DNA of 64,000 nucleotides. It comes from Elephas maximus indicus (taxonomy: Eukaryota > Chordata > Mammalia > Proboscidea > Elephantidae). Made by a program: the position numbers and the translations under genes. The stretch covers positions 39,956,249 to 40,020,248 of the forward strand of contig NC_064832.1 of the NCBI RefSeq assembly GCF_024166365.1, given 5' to 3'. How positions within the stretch are numbered: the stretch's first letter is position 1; each line of letters begins with the position of its first letter. This document shows positions 23,901 to 38,900 of the stretch, in pieces. Under the pieces are notes generated by a model that did no database searches, had not been told where the DNA came from, and worked only from the letters and a program-made list of their open reading frames with translations.

Positions 23901-26900
23901 ACCTGACTACGATGCCTGTGGTTTTATACTGCGGTCAGCATGGGAACAGTGGTGTCGACTGACCCCACAACTGAGGGCTGCTGAGGACTGCCTCAAGGGG
24001 TGCATGTGCGGCTCTTTTCCTCCTGTTGTCCATTTGGAAGGAGAGTGCTTCAGAGATGACAAAGAACAGGAAAACAAAAATTCACACAAAGGAAAAGAAA
24101 AGTCCCCTCACTAAACCTTTTTATAACATGGAACAGTAAGGCACATCGCATACATAACCCTAAAAGCAAATAATAGAATAAGCCTGCAAACTGGCTACAG
24201 ATTGCTGTACAAAATACTGAATGTGAGAACAAATGTCCTGGGAAGACAAATTGGAGAGAGGCTGGCTGTAGACCAGATCCTGACGTAAAGAGGAAAGAGG
24301 CTGCTGTGAGCTTGTGTGTCCTTCTAGGCTAGTGAAGAAAATCAAATGATGGCCCTATCAGTGAAGAAAAAATTTTAATTTACGTTAATACAATGGTTTA
24401 ATAAATTAATCTTTTTCCTTTTTCTTTCAGACAAAAATATATAGACATGTCAAAATAAAAACAAAAAACTGGAGGATCAAGAAAAGCAAACATTTGTTCA
24501 CAACTTCTGAATGCCTGGAAGGCTAATAAGATCAAGAATTTTTTTCACAATGAAGCTTCCAAAGTAGTTACAAGAGGTGGATGATCTCCTGTGTAGAAAT
24601 CTGCCTGCTTTTTCCGTCACCTTACAGGAAAAAACTAAAGTCAGTATTTTAACAACTTACCCTTTCTACTTCATGGCATTTTTTTAAGGCATCCCCGTAT
24701 TTGCCCAAACGTTGATAAGCTGAAATACATTCTGTCTGAAACCACATACACTGCATTTCATTTAGATTTTCCATGGCAGATGTGCCTTCCTGAAATGGAA
24801 GCAATCATAACTATAAAAAACAAACAAAACAGATCCTAAAAAGCTCATTTTCTCCTTTATAACTGTAGCTACAAGAACTATTATGCCAATAAATGGGGAC
24901 TAACATATTAAAAAGTGTTTCTAAAGGCTCCTACTGGTTTCAAATTACATAATGCCTAATTTTACAGCCCAATAAATGGGGACTAACATATTAAAAAGTG
25001 TTTCTAAAGGCTCCTACTGGTTTCAAATTACATAATGCCTAATTTTACAGCCCTGACCAAGTATTCAACACTCTGCAATATAAAAAACTTTAATACTTAA
25101 TTTAAGCACCAATGCTTTTATTTAAATGATTTAAGCCAATAATCCTCTGGAGCATTTCATACTTAATGTCTTTTAAGCAAAAGCTACTTAACGTCTCCTT
25201 GCTGACTCAGGGTCACTACTGTATATGCCCATCACTGTCAAAGCTGTCAGTAACAGCACCCAGCCTGCTCTTCAGTTCCCCAGCCTTCTCCCTGCACGTT
25301 AGGCTATCAGTTGCCAACTTCTTTGTGCCAATGTGTCTGCTTCTAACAGCATCTCCTGTGCCAGGCCAACTTTTGCAGTAGCTGACAAAACAAATAACCA
25401 AATTCCTTAGGAATATTTTAATACAGGCTCAATGAGAATTCTGAGAAAAGGTGAAGAAGTACCTAGTTCTAGTAGTTTACTCCAGTAGTTTTGTCAAAGT
25501 TTACAAAACAGTTATTTTAAATATATTTTGTGTGTGACCCCAGGAAAGATGGCAAAGGTCCATTTGTATAAATAATTACAGTCTTCAGGTCTTTTTACCC
25601 CCTTTCATATTATCAATTCGATTTTCAGGATTCTCCTTAAAAGTCTAAAACCTGGCTCTCTCAGGATGAATGGGATTATGCATGCATTTTTTCTTTTTGG
25701 ATTTATTCTTTATGCTTGCCTAAAATTTCCAATTTTCTGATGACCCATAAAAAAAAAAAATATTATTTTTAAAGTCTACATTATTTTCAGTTTCCAAAAG
25801 TTTACCAATAGACTACCCAGCCTGCGCTGACACTGTATAAAAATTTTAAACTGCAAAACGGAAGTATAAGCACTTAATTTATTCATTAGCCAGCAGACAT
25901 GAAGTGATTATTATGGTCATTAGCAATTTCCCTCCTCTGGCTCACTATGCCATCCACTACACAGCACAGACGTCCCTGGCCAATGAACCAGTAGGGATAC
26001 ACTGAAGAAGCTCGCCCCATGCAGCACCAGGACTTGTCGAGAGCGGACAACCAGAGGCACTTAGGCTGAGCAAGCTGAGCCACAGATGTTGGTGACTACT
26101 CTCCTTAGTCAGCCAACTACTTTAATCCTTCTCATTCTATGCCTTTTTACAGCTTTTAGGCACATACCAGTTGTTTTGTTTTATGATTACTGGACTTGTT
26201 TAAGAAAGTTTCGTATAACCATTTTAAATTGTATTTTTAATCTTTACTTTGACCTTCCATGTAGTACTTTAAAAACACCACTGCTTTTATGTCTGTTCCT
26301 TATACTCCCTTCTCATCTTCAAAACTGTGATATAGTAGAAATGGCACTGGAGAGTTTGAGCCCTGGCACTACTTACAATGTGACCAAAGACGAGTCAATT
26401 AATTCTTCAGAGTCTCGATTACCTTGCAGTAAAAAATCAAAACCAGTTGCCTTTGAGTTAATTCTGATTCATGGCAACCCCATGTGCTGCAGAGAACTGT
26501 GCTCCATAGGGTTTTCATGGCTGTGACCTTTTGGAAGCAGATCACCAGGCCTTTCTTCCAAAGTGCCTCTCGGTGAGTTTGAACTACCTTTTAGTTAACA
26601 GCTGAGTGCTTGACCATCTGTACCACCCAGGGATACCCCTTGTAGTAAAATGTCAAATAAATACCTACTTGATTAAGTGCTATGTGAATGTAAACAGTAT
26701 CGCTATTTTCCTAATTTTATTTTTATCTCCTAAAAACTATTCCTGCTAATACTTTCCTCCAACATTACAACTTCCACTTTGCTTCTACTGTTAATTCTAT
26801 AGCACCTGACTTTTCGAATCACTAGCCACTGTGGATTCTGTTTCTATCACACATTTTTAATTGGTTTAACATGAAGAACAAGGATTTGAGAGACACCGAG

Positions 26901-29900
26901 GCCGGACAGAATTCTGGCTGCAAATGAATAACTAGTTGGGTACCCTCTGGCCCAGTTCTTGACCTCTCTAAAAACATTTTCTTAACTGTTAATATGGGGG
27001 TAATAATATTACAGAGTTGCTAAGATTAAATGATATAATGTATATAAAGCAACTAGCTCAGTGCTTAATGTGCTTTTCAATTTCCCCTTAACAAACGGTA
27101 CACAAATTATTAGCATTACTCTAAATGCTGGGAAGTATAGGGTTGCTAAGAGTCAGAACCAACTTGATGGGTAATGGGAGGGGTCAGGCAGCTTCAGATG
27201 AGAAAGCCCTTTGTATGATGAAAAATAAGTAGCAAATGGTCTACAGTAGTGGCCTTTGATGAAAATTATATATATAGCACTGCTGTTGTTAGATGCCATC
27301 AAGTTGGTTCTGACTCAGAGTGGACGCCACATACAACAGAATGAAACACTTCCTGGTCCTGTGCCACTGTCACCATTTGTCAATACTCAGTAATGTCAGA
27401 CTTTTAAATTTTTGCCAATTTAATGAGTACAAAATGCTATCTTATTGTTGTAATTCGCATTTCCCTGATTACTAATGAAGAAATCTTCTTTCACCATTCC
27501 ATTTTCTACTTCTGTGGTCTAACTATTCGCATCCTTTGGCGACATACCTACAGGCAGTTCCCGGGTTACAAACGTCCGACTTATGTGCAATCCATAGTTA
27601 TGAACCAACTCCCCACCATAAAGCCTATTATATTTAAAATTCAAGGTACATACAACGGTTCACAATAACAAACAGAAGCTACTTTGCCTTGTGCATCAGA
27701 ACGTTATTATTTCTGTATTAGGGTAAAGATGTGTTAATGTACCTGGAAGTGTTTCTTTATAATATTTTTTACGCATACCAAGGTACGCTATATACTAAGA
27801 CAAACATTTTACTGACATTAGATACGAACCATACCTAAGTGTTCTGACTTAACGTACAAATTCGAATTAAAGACACACTTAGGACTGGAACTCCTTCGTA
27901 ATCCTGGGACTGCCTGTACTGTCGTCTTCTTATTGAATTTTTATTTCTGTGTTCTCATGTACCGTCCCTAGGTGGCGCAAATGGTTTGCGCTGGACTACT
28001 AACCTAAAGGTTGGCAGTATGAACCCACCCAGTGGCACCGCAGGCCTGGAGATCTACTTCAGTAAGGATTACAGGCAAGATATCCTATGAAGCAGTTCTA
28101 CTCTGTAACACATGGAGTCACCATAAGTCAGAATTGACTTAAAGGCAATGGGTTTGGTTTTTTGGTTTGTGTTTACATGATTGCATCACATCATTCTTGC
28201 AAGTATTTAAATTTGCACAATAAAATTTCACGCTATTCTGTGGCTTCTGAATTATAAGTATGTTTCCACAAACATCCAGACCCAAAACAGTCTAGTTAGG
28301 ATTTTAACGAAGGCAGTCTATTGGCATCACAGAGCATGGCAGTAACTTATTTTCATCTTAAATAACTTACTTGCAAACACCAGCACTAAAGCCCTTCATA
28401 TATAATGTACACTTGGAGATAAAAATTTATTTGAAAGTATCCTAATTAAAACTTGGAAATCAAATTTGCAAACATGATTCCCTTATGTCTCAATGTCATT
28501 TTCAACGTGCATTATATAACCATTTCAGTGGATTCTTTGGCAATCTCTATAAATCCTTTTTTCATCCTATGAGTTGGAAATATCTTCTCTAGTTCTATGC
28601 TTATCTTTTTTATTTTTTGTTATATGTAAATAATATAGTCAAGTACATAAATTTTACTCTTTTTCAGTTTATGCTTTTGGTGCCTTAAGAAATACTTTAT
28701 ACCAAGAGCCCTAAACATACACTCCTGTATTTTCTTCTAAATTTTTGAAAGGTTTGCTTTCCATATTTAGATCTTTAATTCACTTGAAACTGATTTATGC
28801 ATGGAGTTAGATAGGGATCTCATTTTTTTTCCAACACAAATAACTGACCCAGCAACAACATCTTCTCCTCTCTGATTTTTAAAGTACCTTTGGCTATATA
28901 TCAAGTTCCTAAATATGTGTGAATCTGTTTTTCAGCTTTCTATTCTGTTCTATTAGTCTGTGTATATATTTAACCTTATTGTGTATTAATAATACAACAA
29001 AGTCTATGTGGAAAAGGATAGGACAGGAGGAAAAGAGAAGAAATAGATATTTTAATTCAACAACTTAAGAGAACTTGAAATTGATTCATGTGCAGTGTAA
29101 GACAGGGATCTCATTTTTTTTCCCCAACACAATTAATTGGTCCAGTAACATCTTTTCTTCTGATTCTAAAGTACCTCTGGCTGAATATCAGAGCCCTGGT
29201 GGCGCAGTGGTTAAGGGCTTGGCTGTTAACCAAAAGGTCAGCAGTTTGAATCCTTGGAAACCCTGTGGGGTGGTTCCACTCTACCCTTTAGGGTCCCTCT
29301 GAGTCGGCATCAACTCGACGGCAATGGGTTGGCTGTATATCAACTTCCTAACTATGTGTGAATTTGTTTTTGAGCTTTCTATTCTGTTCTATTAATACCT
29401 AATACATGTATTAATTTAATAATATAGCAGAAAGTCTATGTGCAAAAGGATAGGAAAGGAAGGTAAGAAGGAAAAGAGAAGAAACATTTAGTTCACAGCT
29501 TAAAAGAAGTTAAATTCTAGAATGTCATAAAGAAACTAGTCCACAGAAGTTATTCTACACAGGAAGAACTCTGTGAGCAATTCTGAAATAAGACACTATA
29601 AAGGAAAAGCATTAAAAGCAGTCAAAAATTACTAGTGAGACAAAGAACTGATAATGCAAATAGAATTTTATACATAAGCTCTGAATTATGGCATACAGCT
29701 GGTTTTGCTACTGCTACTGCTTTTTAATCAACCCCCACCAGAAATATACACACAGAATAAATTGTACTTAGGATATAAACTAAATGGGACTTTAAAAAAT
29801 ATAACAAACATTAATTCTTATGAACTTCAGTAGCAAGCTTCACAAATCATCACAAAACTTAAGTTTAATTTTACTAACTTAGACAACTACATGCTCACGT

Positions 29901-32900
29901 ATGATATTTCCTACCCTTGTGAACTTGGAGCACATTTCCTCTGCTTCTTTTACCATATTTGCTCGAAGCATATATTTTGCACATTTAGAATTGATGAATC
30001 TATCAGCTGTGTCCAAAGACTGCGCTTCATCCATCCACTTTGCAGCTTCTTTTAGATTACCTATATGCTATAAGAGATGAAAGCATTAAAAGAAATCACA
30101 GTTTATGATCAAAAGAATATGCGTGCAATATAAGTGGAGGAAATTTATGAAGATGAATTAGAGATTTGGCAAGATTTCCGTTAAATTTATCTAGAAATCT
30201 CTTCATAAATTACAAATTATGTTCACCAACAGCCAAATCCAATGACCTACAATTATTACACCAATCATGTAACATAAAATTCCCTAGTATTATTAGAGTA
30301 TTACGAACACATTATCTGGAAGCAATTTCTACAAAGAAAAATCTCCAAGCATTCTTCAACTGGCTGAATTCTCTATATATTTAAAAAACATTACTAAGAT
30401 TTACCTTGTAAATTCTTGCTTTCATATAGAATAACTCTATTAGAGTTGGAGTACTAGCAATTGCAGCATTAATATAATCCAAAGCCAAAGAATACTGTCC
30501 AAGCTTATCAAAGTGCTGTGCCAGGAAATACCGAACCCAGAGTAGTGTTGTTGGGGGTTCCTTCTCCCCATTCTCTGTAATCAAACATAAAGTTATTATA
30601 TGGAAGAAGGCAAAGTAAAGCAAATCACAGACTCCCCCTCTCCATTTCATAATAAAATTAACAGCTATAATAATAATAAACAGTAAAAAAAAAAAAAAAC
30701 TAGTAAAAATAACCAATTTCAACAGAAAGGGTCTGACTTCCTGCCAAAAAGTTCAGAAAGCGGCAACCTAGCAAATAAACAAGATTCTGGTTTGACTAGG
30801 CTTCTAATCCTATCCTACTCCAAAGAAAACAGTGCTGGGGAAAGAACGTAAATCAATCTAGTTTTGTGAATTCTCAGGCTGAGACTATAACATAGCAGCC
30901 CAGCAAAAGTCAAGGAAAAAAACCTGGAGATACCTCTAACCACCACTGCGACATTTCAGCAGAGGCAAGAACTGCCAGAGCTTAGCATTTTCTAGGCCTC
31001 CACACTAAATTAAATTAACAACATTCAAAGCTGAAAGTTGAATTTTGAAATTCAAACTTCAAAGTTGACTCACAGGAAGAGGACACACCCCTGACTATGT
31101 GACAAAAATCTATGAAGAGAGAGGCCAGCCAGCCTAAGTCGTCTAACAAAAGATGTCACATACAATCAGCCGAGCTCCATCCTGCACCCCCATCCTCTAC
31201 CCTCAAGCTAGAGCAGGCAAAGAAGTACCACGCCCTCGAAAAGGATTTAGAAGAGAAGACAAAGAGGTATCAGATAAGACGCAAAGGACATAAACAAGAA
31301 TCTGCCCACCCTGCATTAGAACAGACAGTTTCCCCTGGACTGGCTGCTTCAACGGCACGACAACAATGCAAACACACTATAGCATAAATGAAAAAACATA
31401 TAATAAATAAATAAAAAGAGTTTATCCTGCTTCTCCTGTATAAACATATTTCAGGGGAACCAAATATTTGATGAGGGAAAGTTCTCTTTTTATAAGAATT
31501 CCAGCTAATAAATGCAGAAGAAATGACAACTAGAATGAAATAAAGGATCCAGGCAATGATCGCCAAGGTTGATAAAATCATTAGACAAGAGACAAATTAA
31601 AAAAAAAAACCAGTTGCTGTCATTTCCAACTCATGGAAATCCCACGTGTGTAAGAGCAGAACTGTATTCTGTAGGGTCTTCAATGTTGATTTTTCAGAAG
31701 TAGATTGCCAGGCCTTTCTTCCAAGATGTGCCCAGATGAACTCAAACCTCCAAGCTTTCAGTTAGTAGCCACGCCTGTTAACTGCCTGCACCAACCAGGG
31801 ACTTCAGAGAGGTTGATGAGTAACTTTTATAAAGGTAGGTCTGGCTGATGATGTCTGAACCCTGATCAATCTTAACATTCACAAGAAGAAAGACAACAAT
31901 AACATCCTCTGCCTCTTGATGTGATGCAATAGGAAGTATAAAGAACCACCACTGGTGTTTAAATGAACCTGAATCTAATCAAGCCTACAAATCTAACTAT
32001 AAGTTTACAAGATAATATGGATGTAGCGAAATATGTTAAACAATACCATGATAAAGCATTCAGTCAAATCCAGAATACGGGACATTCCACAAGACAAATG
32101 ACCTTACAACAAATAAACAGCATAAAAAAAAAAAATTTTTTTTTTTTTTTTTATAAAAGAGGGGAAGAAAGGGAGGTTACTGCTCTAGATTAAAAGGACC
32201 TAAGGCTGACAGAACAATCAAATGCAGTGTGGACCTTAACTGAATCCAGATTCAAATAAACCAATTATACACGGACATTTTTTGAGATAACTGGGGAAAT
32301 TTGCATGTAGAGTAGGCATTAGGAGATATTATGGTATTAGAGCTAATTTTGAGTAAGATTAACTTCTGAGTAAGCACTGTGACTGTTTTCTTTTTAAGTG
32401 TTTTACACTGTTAGAGGTACATGCTAAGGAATTTACAACTGAAACAATATGTCTAGAATTTGCTTTAAAAATATTTCAGAAACAGTATATCTAGAATTGG
32501 TTTTAAAAATATTCCAATTATCAATTGTTAATAGTATATGCTGGACGATGGGGAGGGACACAAGGGTTTGTTATAGTTCCTGCTGCGTACGTATATATAT
32601 TTATATATATATTTTTCCAATCTAATTAAAATGAAAGGGCAGTGACATGTAGAAGAGACACACAGAACTCTGACTGAAGTTACCACCTGGGTGGTTGAAA
32701 ACATTCTAGAGTGTTTCCTAAATCAACTTGCCTTGATTTACATATGCCCTTACAAATACATAAACAAAAGACCACACTATACAGGATTTAAAGGAAAAAA
32801 AAATAGTAGAAAAAGCAGAGGGGTTCAGAAAAAATAGTTATAGTTCTGCTAAAAACTGTATGATCTACAAACTAAAACCATAAAATTCTTACAAGAAAAA

Positions 32901-35900
32901 GCAGGGGCGATGCTGTCAGGCCTAGCTTTCAACAATGTATTACCTAATATAATAACAAAAGCACAAACAACAAAAGACAAAACAAATAAACGGAACCTCA
33001 TAAAAACTGAAAACTTTTGTTCATAAAAAGGCTTGCCAAAAATATGAAAAGGTAAGCTATCGACTGAGAGAATATCTTCGGAAACCATATATCCAACAAG
33101 AATCTAATAACCAAAATATATATAAAATTTCGACAACTTAACAACAAAAGGACAAATAAAGCAATCATAAAATGGGCAAAGGGCTTGAACAGACATTTCA
33201 CCAAAGAGGACATCAAATGGCCACCAAACACACATGAAAAGACGGTCAGTGTCATTAGCTATTAGAGAGATGCAAATCAAAACCACAATGAGATACCATT
33301 TTAATAGGATGGAGCCGCAGTGGTGCAGTGGTTAAGAGCTGTGGCATGCTATGGCTGCTAACCAAAACGCTGGCAGTTTGAATTCACCAGCCACTCCTTG
33401 TAAACCCTGTGGGGCAGTTCTACTCTGTCCTATAAGATCACTGTGAGTCGGAATCAACTCAACAACAATGGGTTTGGTTTTCTTTTTCCCTTGGTTTTTA
33501 GGATGGCTAAGATAAAAAAAAAACTGAAAATAACAAATGTTGGCAAGGATGTGGGAATTTAGAACCCTTACCCATTGCTGGTGGGGATGCAAAGTGGTAC
33601 AGCCATTGTGAAAAACTGTGGCAGTTCCTTGAAAAACTAAAATATGACCCAACAATTTCACTCCTAGGTATATACCCAAAAAGACCTGAAAGCAAGCTAT
33701 ATACCCAAAAAACCTGAAAACAAAAGAGACTTGCAAACCAATGTTCATTGCAACACTATTGCACAATAGCCAAAAGGTGCAAACAACCTGAATGCCCATC
33801 AACAGACAAATGGATAAACAAAATGTGGTACAAACATGCAATGGACTACTACTCAGCTAGTAGGAGAAATGAAGTCTTGATACAAGTTACAATAAGGATG
33901 GAACTGGAAGATGATATGCTGAGGGAAATAAGCCAATCACAAAAGGACAAATATTGTATGACCTCACTTTTATAAAAAGACAAAAAAGGCAACTGTATAA
34001 AGAACAGAGTTTATTAGTGGTTACGAGGAGGCAAGGACAAAGGAGGGGTTAGTGGTGTGGAAATATCACATTGGGGTAGAGGTTCACAGCTGATTATTTT
34101 AACTGCTGTCAGTAAGCTGCACACCTGTCAAAAGTTTAACTGGTGAAACTAGTGTGATATACATATTTACAACAACAACAAAAAAAAAAAGAGTAGCTGC
34201 TGAGGCTGCTTATGTATAACCAAAAGCCTCATGGGATTTGGTTTCTTCATTTGGAGATTTAGAGTCATGGTTTCATGGGACATCACAGTGAAGTGGCCTA
34301 ATAACATGTTTAGTACCTCTGTTCTACCTCCTACTTTGATGAGTAATCCCTGGGGTCTTAAAAGCCTTTGAGTGGCCATCCAAGGCACAATAACTGGTTT
34401 CTATTCACTTGGAACAACAGAGGAAGGAGAGTCAGCACTAGGAGGAGAATACCGAGTGTGTGGCTAATTGCCTCCATGAACAATTGCCTCCTGTGCCGTG
34501 AGACCAGAAGAACTGGATGGTGCCCAGCTACCATCACTGAACATTTTGATCAAAGATTCCATAGAAGAAATCTGATCAAAGAGGGGAAAATGCAGAACAG
34601 AATTTCAAAATTTCATGGACTCCAGACTTCCTGGAGCCATAAAGGTTGGATTAAACCCTGAAACTACTGTCCTAAGATAATCTTTAAACCTTAAGTTAAA
34701 AATATCCCCTGAAGACTTTTTAAAACCAAATAGTTTAGCTTAACTAATAAAAAACATCTGCCTTGAGCACTGTGCTCTATATAACAACTATCTATATAGG
34801 ATCAAATAGACCACAGCAACTTGGAAGATTAGATAGGAACCTTAAGGAGCAGTTTAAGTTCATGTTCGTGGGGGCGGAACAACTCAGAAAAGGAGGGTGA
34901 GAATGCTTACAACTCACAGAATGTAATCAGTGTCACTAAATGGCACACATAGAAACTGCTGAATTGGTGTATGTTCTGCTGTGTATATTCTCAACAGTAA
35001 CAACAAAATAAATAAAACTTTTAAAAACAAAAAAGTTGCATGATCTTGGGCCAAAACCTCAACCTCTCAAGTCTGTTTTCAGATGTTAAAACAGGATTAA
35101 TTTTCACCCCACAAGTTATGAAAAATTTAAATTAAATAAAATTGAAAGGACTCTCATTTTACCAATTCAAATGCTGTTTAGTAAAAAGCTATCATGCATA
35201 TAAAAAACAAAATATTACTGTAAGTGATTAGAAATAGATTTATATTAGAAATCAAGTTCCAATATTACCTAATTCAAACTTACCATAAGGGCTAAAAAAG
35301 TCACACATTTTAAGAGAGGTGTCATAATTAGTAACAAGTTCCTCGATTATTAAAACCTGTTTTAAAAAAAAAAAGTTTATAAGTTTAAAATATTTTATTG
35401 AAGGTATTAATACTTATGGTAGGTAAAACATTTAGATTTGGAAACAGTATACAGCTTATTTCAGAACTATTAACTCAACTATTAAGGTCTCTGCTCTTTT
35501 TCCCCCCAATCTGAACATTTCCCTTTGTGGGGGAAAGTGAGATAACACACAGAAAATATACTACTATCTTTATCTAGAGTAAAACAGAACCTTACTAATT
35601 TTTTCGTTTCAATAAACAGTTTGAGATCTCTAAAAGACAAATTATCACTAGTACTACAAAACTTCTTTGGCAGTAAACACATCAAAATAATTTGTCTTTT
35701 GCTTCCTGCTTTTATATTGTGAAGTCCTAAGCCCTTACATAAATATTAATTGATTTTTTCTAGGTAGACAGATAAGTACATGTATACTAAAATTTCCTAA
35801 AAAGTCACTCATTACAAAGAAGTTAAACGAAATTACCCAAATTACGTAGTTAAGTGGATGAAAGATAACATGAGGTAAACTCCTAACTAGATATTTAAAC

Positions 35901-38900
35901 TATCTTTGTTTTTAGTGGTCATTTTAATAAAACATATTTGCACTTCAATGCTGCATTCGAGTAGGACCGAAGTATTATAAACTAAAGTATAAACGTAGTA
36001 TGCCCTTGAAAGTACCAAAGGAAACGTGATAAAAATTGGAAATGACAGAAGAAAAAAAAAAAAGTGGCTTACTTATACATAAAAAAAAATAAAATTTTTT
36101 TTTTAGATTTTATTTTTTTTATCATGATTAGTTTTAAATGCCTAAGTTGGCAAATAAAAAAATCTTATTTGTGAACTTCTAAAAAATTTATTTATTGAAA
36201 TGAAAAAGGTAAACAGTGAAGACAACCACTAGAACTTTCAACAGAAGTACCTGACAAATGCACATGTACCCACAGAGTAAAGTGATAATTATGAAAGCTT
36301 CTTAAGTTAAAAGAAAAAAAAAAAAAAAGGGATGCTGCTAATGCCAACAAGCAATAGGAACAAACCAAATCGATGAACAATAATGTGCTAATAACCATGG
36401 CAAATGCTTTATCTATACTACACAAATAACACACATACACACACAAAACCTACTGCCGTCAAGTTGGTTCTGACTCATTCCAACGGAGCAGAATTCCTCC
36501 ACAGGGTTTCCAAGCAGCAACTGGGAGATTAGGACTGGTAGATATGAACTGCCAACCACTTGGTTAGCAGCCGAACACTTAACCATTGCGCCATCAGGGC
36601 TCCATGACAGTAATAATTATATAATAATCAAACACATATGGCACTTAACTATTCTAGGCACTGTTCTAAGTACTTTATTTGTATTAACTTATTTCAAACA
36701 ACCTTATGAGGTGTGCATTAACTTCATTTTTCAGGCAATGGGAAAATAAAAATAAGTTGAAAAGTACACAGTGGGTAGCCAAAATTTAAACCCAAGCAAC
36801 ATGTCTCCAGAGTTCAGCTTTTAACTACTCAGCTATACGAGTCAGTGAATGGAACAATGGCACAATTATTACTAAAGTGCAACTCTTGCTCAAATCAGTT
36901 TTAGTACACAAGACACCAAGTGGTGTACAAATTAGTCCAGTCAGACCACGGAAAACATACTTTGCTGTTGTTAGCTGCCATCAAGTCAATTCTGACTCAT
37001 GGTGGCTCCATGTGTGCAGAGGAAAACTGCTCCATAGGATTTTGAAAGCTGTGAACTTTCAGAAGCAGATCCCCAAGCCTATCATCTGATGTGCCTCTGG
37101 GTAGGTTTGAACCACCAACCTTTTGGCTAGTAGGCAAGTGCTTAACCATTGCCACCAACCGGGAACTCCTAGAAAACGTACCAAGTACATCAAAATTGGG
37201 GAAGCATAACTGCCTTTAAAAAAGAACACCAAAATTGAGGTATGAGTTGGGGGAGGAAAAAAGTATGTAAGAAAGGAAAAAAAGTAAAGGCTTAGGATGG
37301 ACAAAGTTTTATAACACCTTTATGAGGTATTAAAGAACATACTTACAAACACACACACATTCCCAAAGTGAATTCCCAAAGAATCTGAAGAGTTCTTGAA
37401 ACTTACGGTAATTTTGTTTTGCTTTGCTTTTTGGGGGGGTGGGGGGCAGGAGTTGTATGATAAACAAGAAAAGCCAACCAATGTCTCCTCAAGAAGTCCT
37501 AAAACTATCTGTTTCAGGGCTCTTTCTGTATTATGACCTTTAATCTGTATCAAATGCTATAAACGAATTATACCATTAAATAAACTGTTACCTCCTTTTT
37601 GAATGCTTTTAGGCATTTGTTACAACACTATAAAAATAAACAAGCAAAATTAACAAAGAGGTCTTATTCAATTTATGAATCATTATGTTGCACTTATATA
37701 AAAAATGAAAATGAAATGAAAAAAGTGTAAAATTTAAAATGACTACTTTTGCTTATTACTGTTAACAGCCTTAGTAAATAAAAGGCAGAAAACTGGAATC
37801 TGTACTTAATACAGTTACAGGTTTCCCATGGGTTAATATAATCCATTATGTCTAATTTCTATGCTACCGATAATCAAGAACTAGCTTTCTACGTCTCTTT
37901 TCCTAACAGCATAAATGAAATGTTTTAAAAAGAATACTACGAGACTTCATGTGCACTTATTCAAACTAAAACATGAAAATCAATATAAATTTTTAACCTC
38001 AAGACTCTAAGTAGTGTTTATATACACTTACAACAATAAAAACAAACAAAAATCTGAATAGGACTCAACTATCCAAAATTCACTTAGCTACCAAAAAAAA
38101 AAAAATTTTTTTTTTTTTTACCAACTATCAAAATTCAGGTTGAAATACTGTTTAATATTTTGTAAAATCTGGAACTTCAGGCATTTTCATTTTCAAAGTA
38201 ACAATTACATTTACTTTTTTTCCCTCGGCTTCTTTACAAACAAATCTAAATTTATTATAGTTTCACTGCTTCCAAAGAGCAGGCCACGTATCACAAAGTC
38301 CTGAAGAGATTCTGGTATACATGATTATGAAAGAAAACTCCCCATTCATTCCACTTAATACAAGGTGGTAAGATTTAGCATTATTTTGAATTAAAATTAG
38401 AACCAACCCCACAAAGTTAAGGGGGCTACTGTCCAGGAAGCCACTGGCAGTTATTACATCGATACTGGTCAAGGAAACAAAAACAAACAAAAAAGACCAA
38501 ATTAAAACACTTCTCAGCTTACATTTCTGAAAAGATATTGCATCACTATGGCAACACTCTATAGTTACAGTAAAAAGGCAACGGAGAAAGTGGGGGAACT
38601 ATACATTAACAGTGGGAAAAATGTGTAAACAGAAAAAACAGTAGGTAAAAAAGACACAATATGACTACACTGAAACATATATCTAGGGGACAAAAACACG
38701 GTGAAATGGATTAGGGTGAAAGAAAACGGGTACATACTTTTTAGATTTAGCAATACAACAATAATGGCATACTATTTTAATAATTAACACTTAAAGGAAA
38801 GATTGTTTAATAATAGTAATTCTGAAAATGTGATCTCCAGACAATTAACATCACCTAGGAACTTGTTAGAGATGCAAATTCTTGGGCCCTGCCCCAGACC

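Noticed and set aside
23821-24114. 97-codon plus-strand open frame starting [15 protein letters not shown]
   Set aside because: No recognisable domain, no splice context, and an overlapping frame on the other strand is open as well; the region is just locally GC-richer.
26086-26526. 146-codon plus-strand open frame
   Set aside because: Its second half is translated MIR and AfroSINE sequence and the first half has no family features; chance openness.
29191-29260. tRNA-like sequence with A and B boxes
   Set aside because: It is the 5' part of an AfroSINE, not a functional tRNA gene; it lacks a foldable cloverleaf and mature 3' end.
31112-31387. Plus-strand 91-codon open frame with a charged segment ([19 protein letters not shown]), followed by an A-rich stretch
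   Set aside because: It looks a little like a processed pseudogene, but I recognise no parent gene, there is no start context or conserved domain, and it lies antisense in a NAA16 intron.
33332-33841. 169-codon minus-strand frame
   Set aside because: Antisense translation of L1 and AfroSINE sequence.
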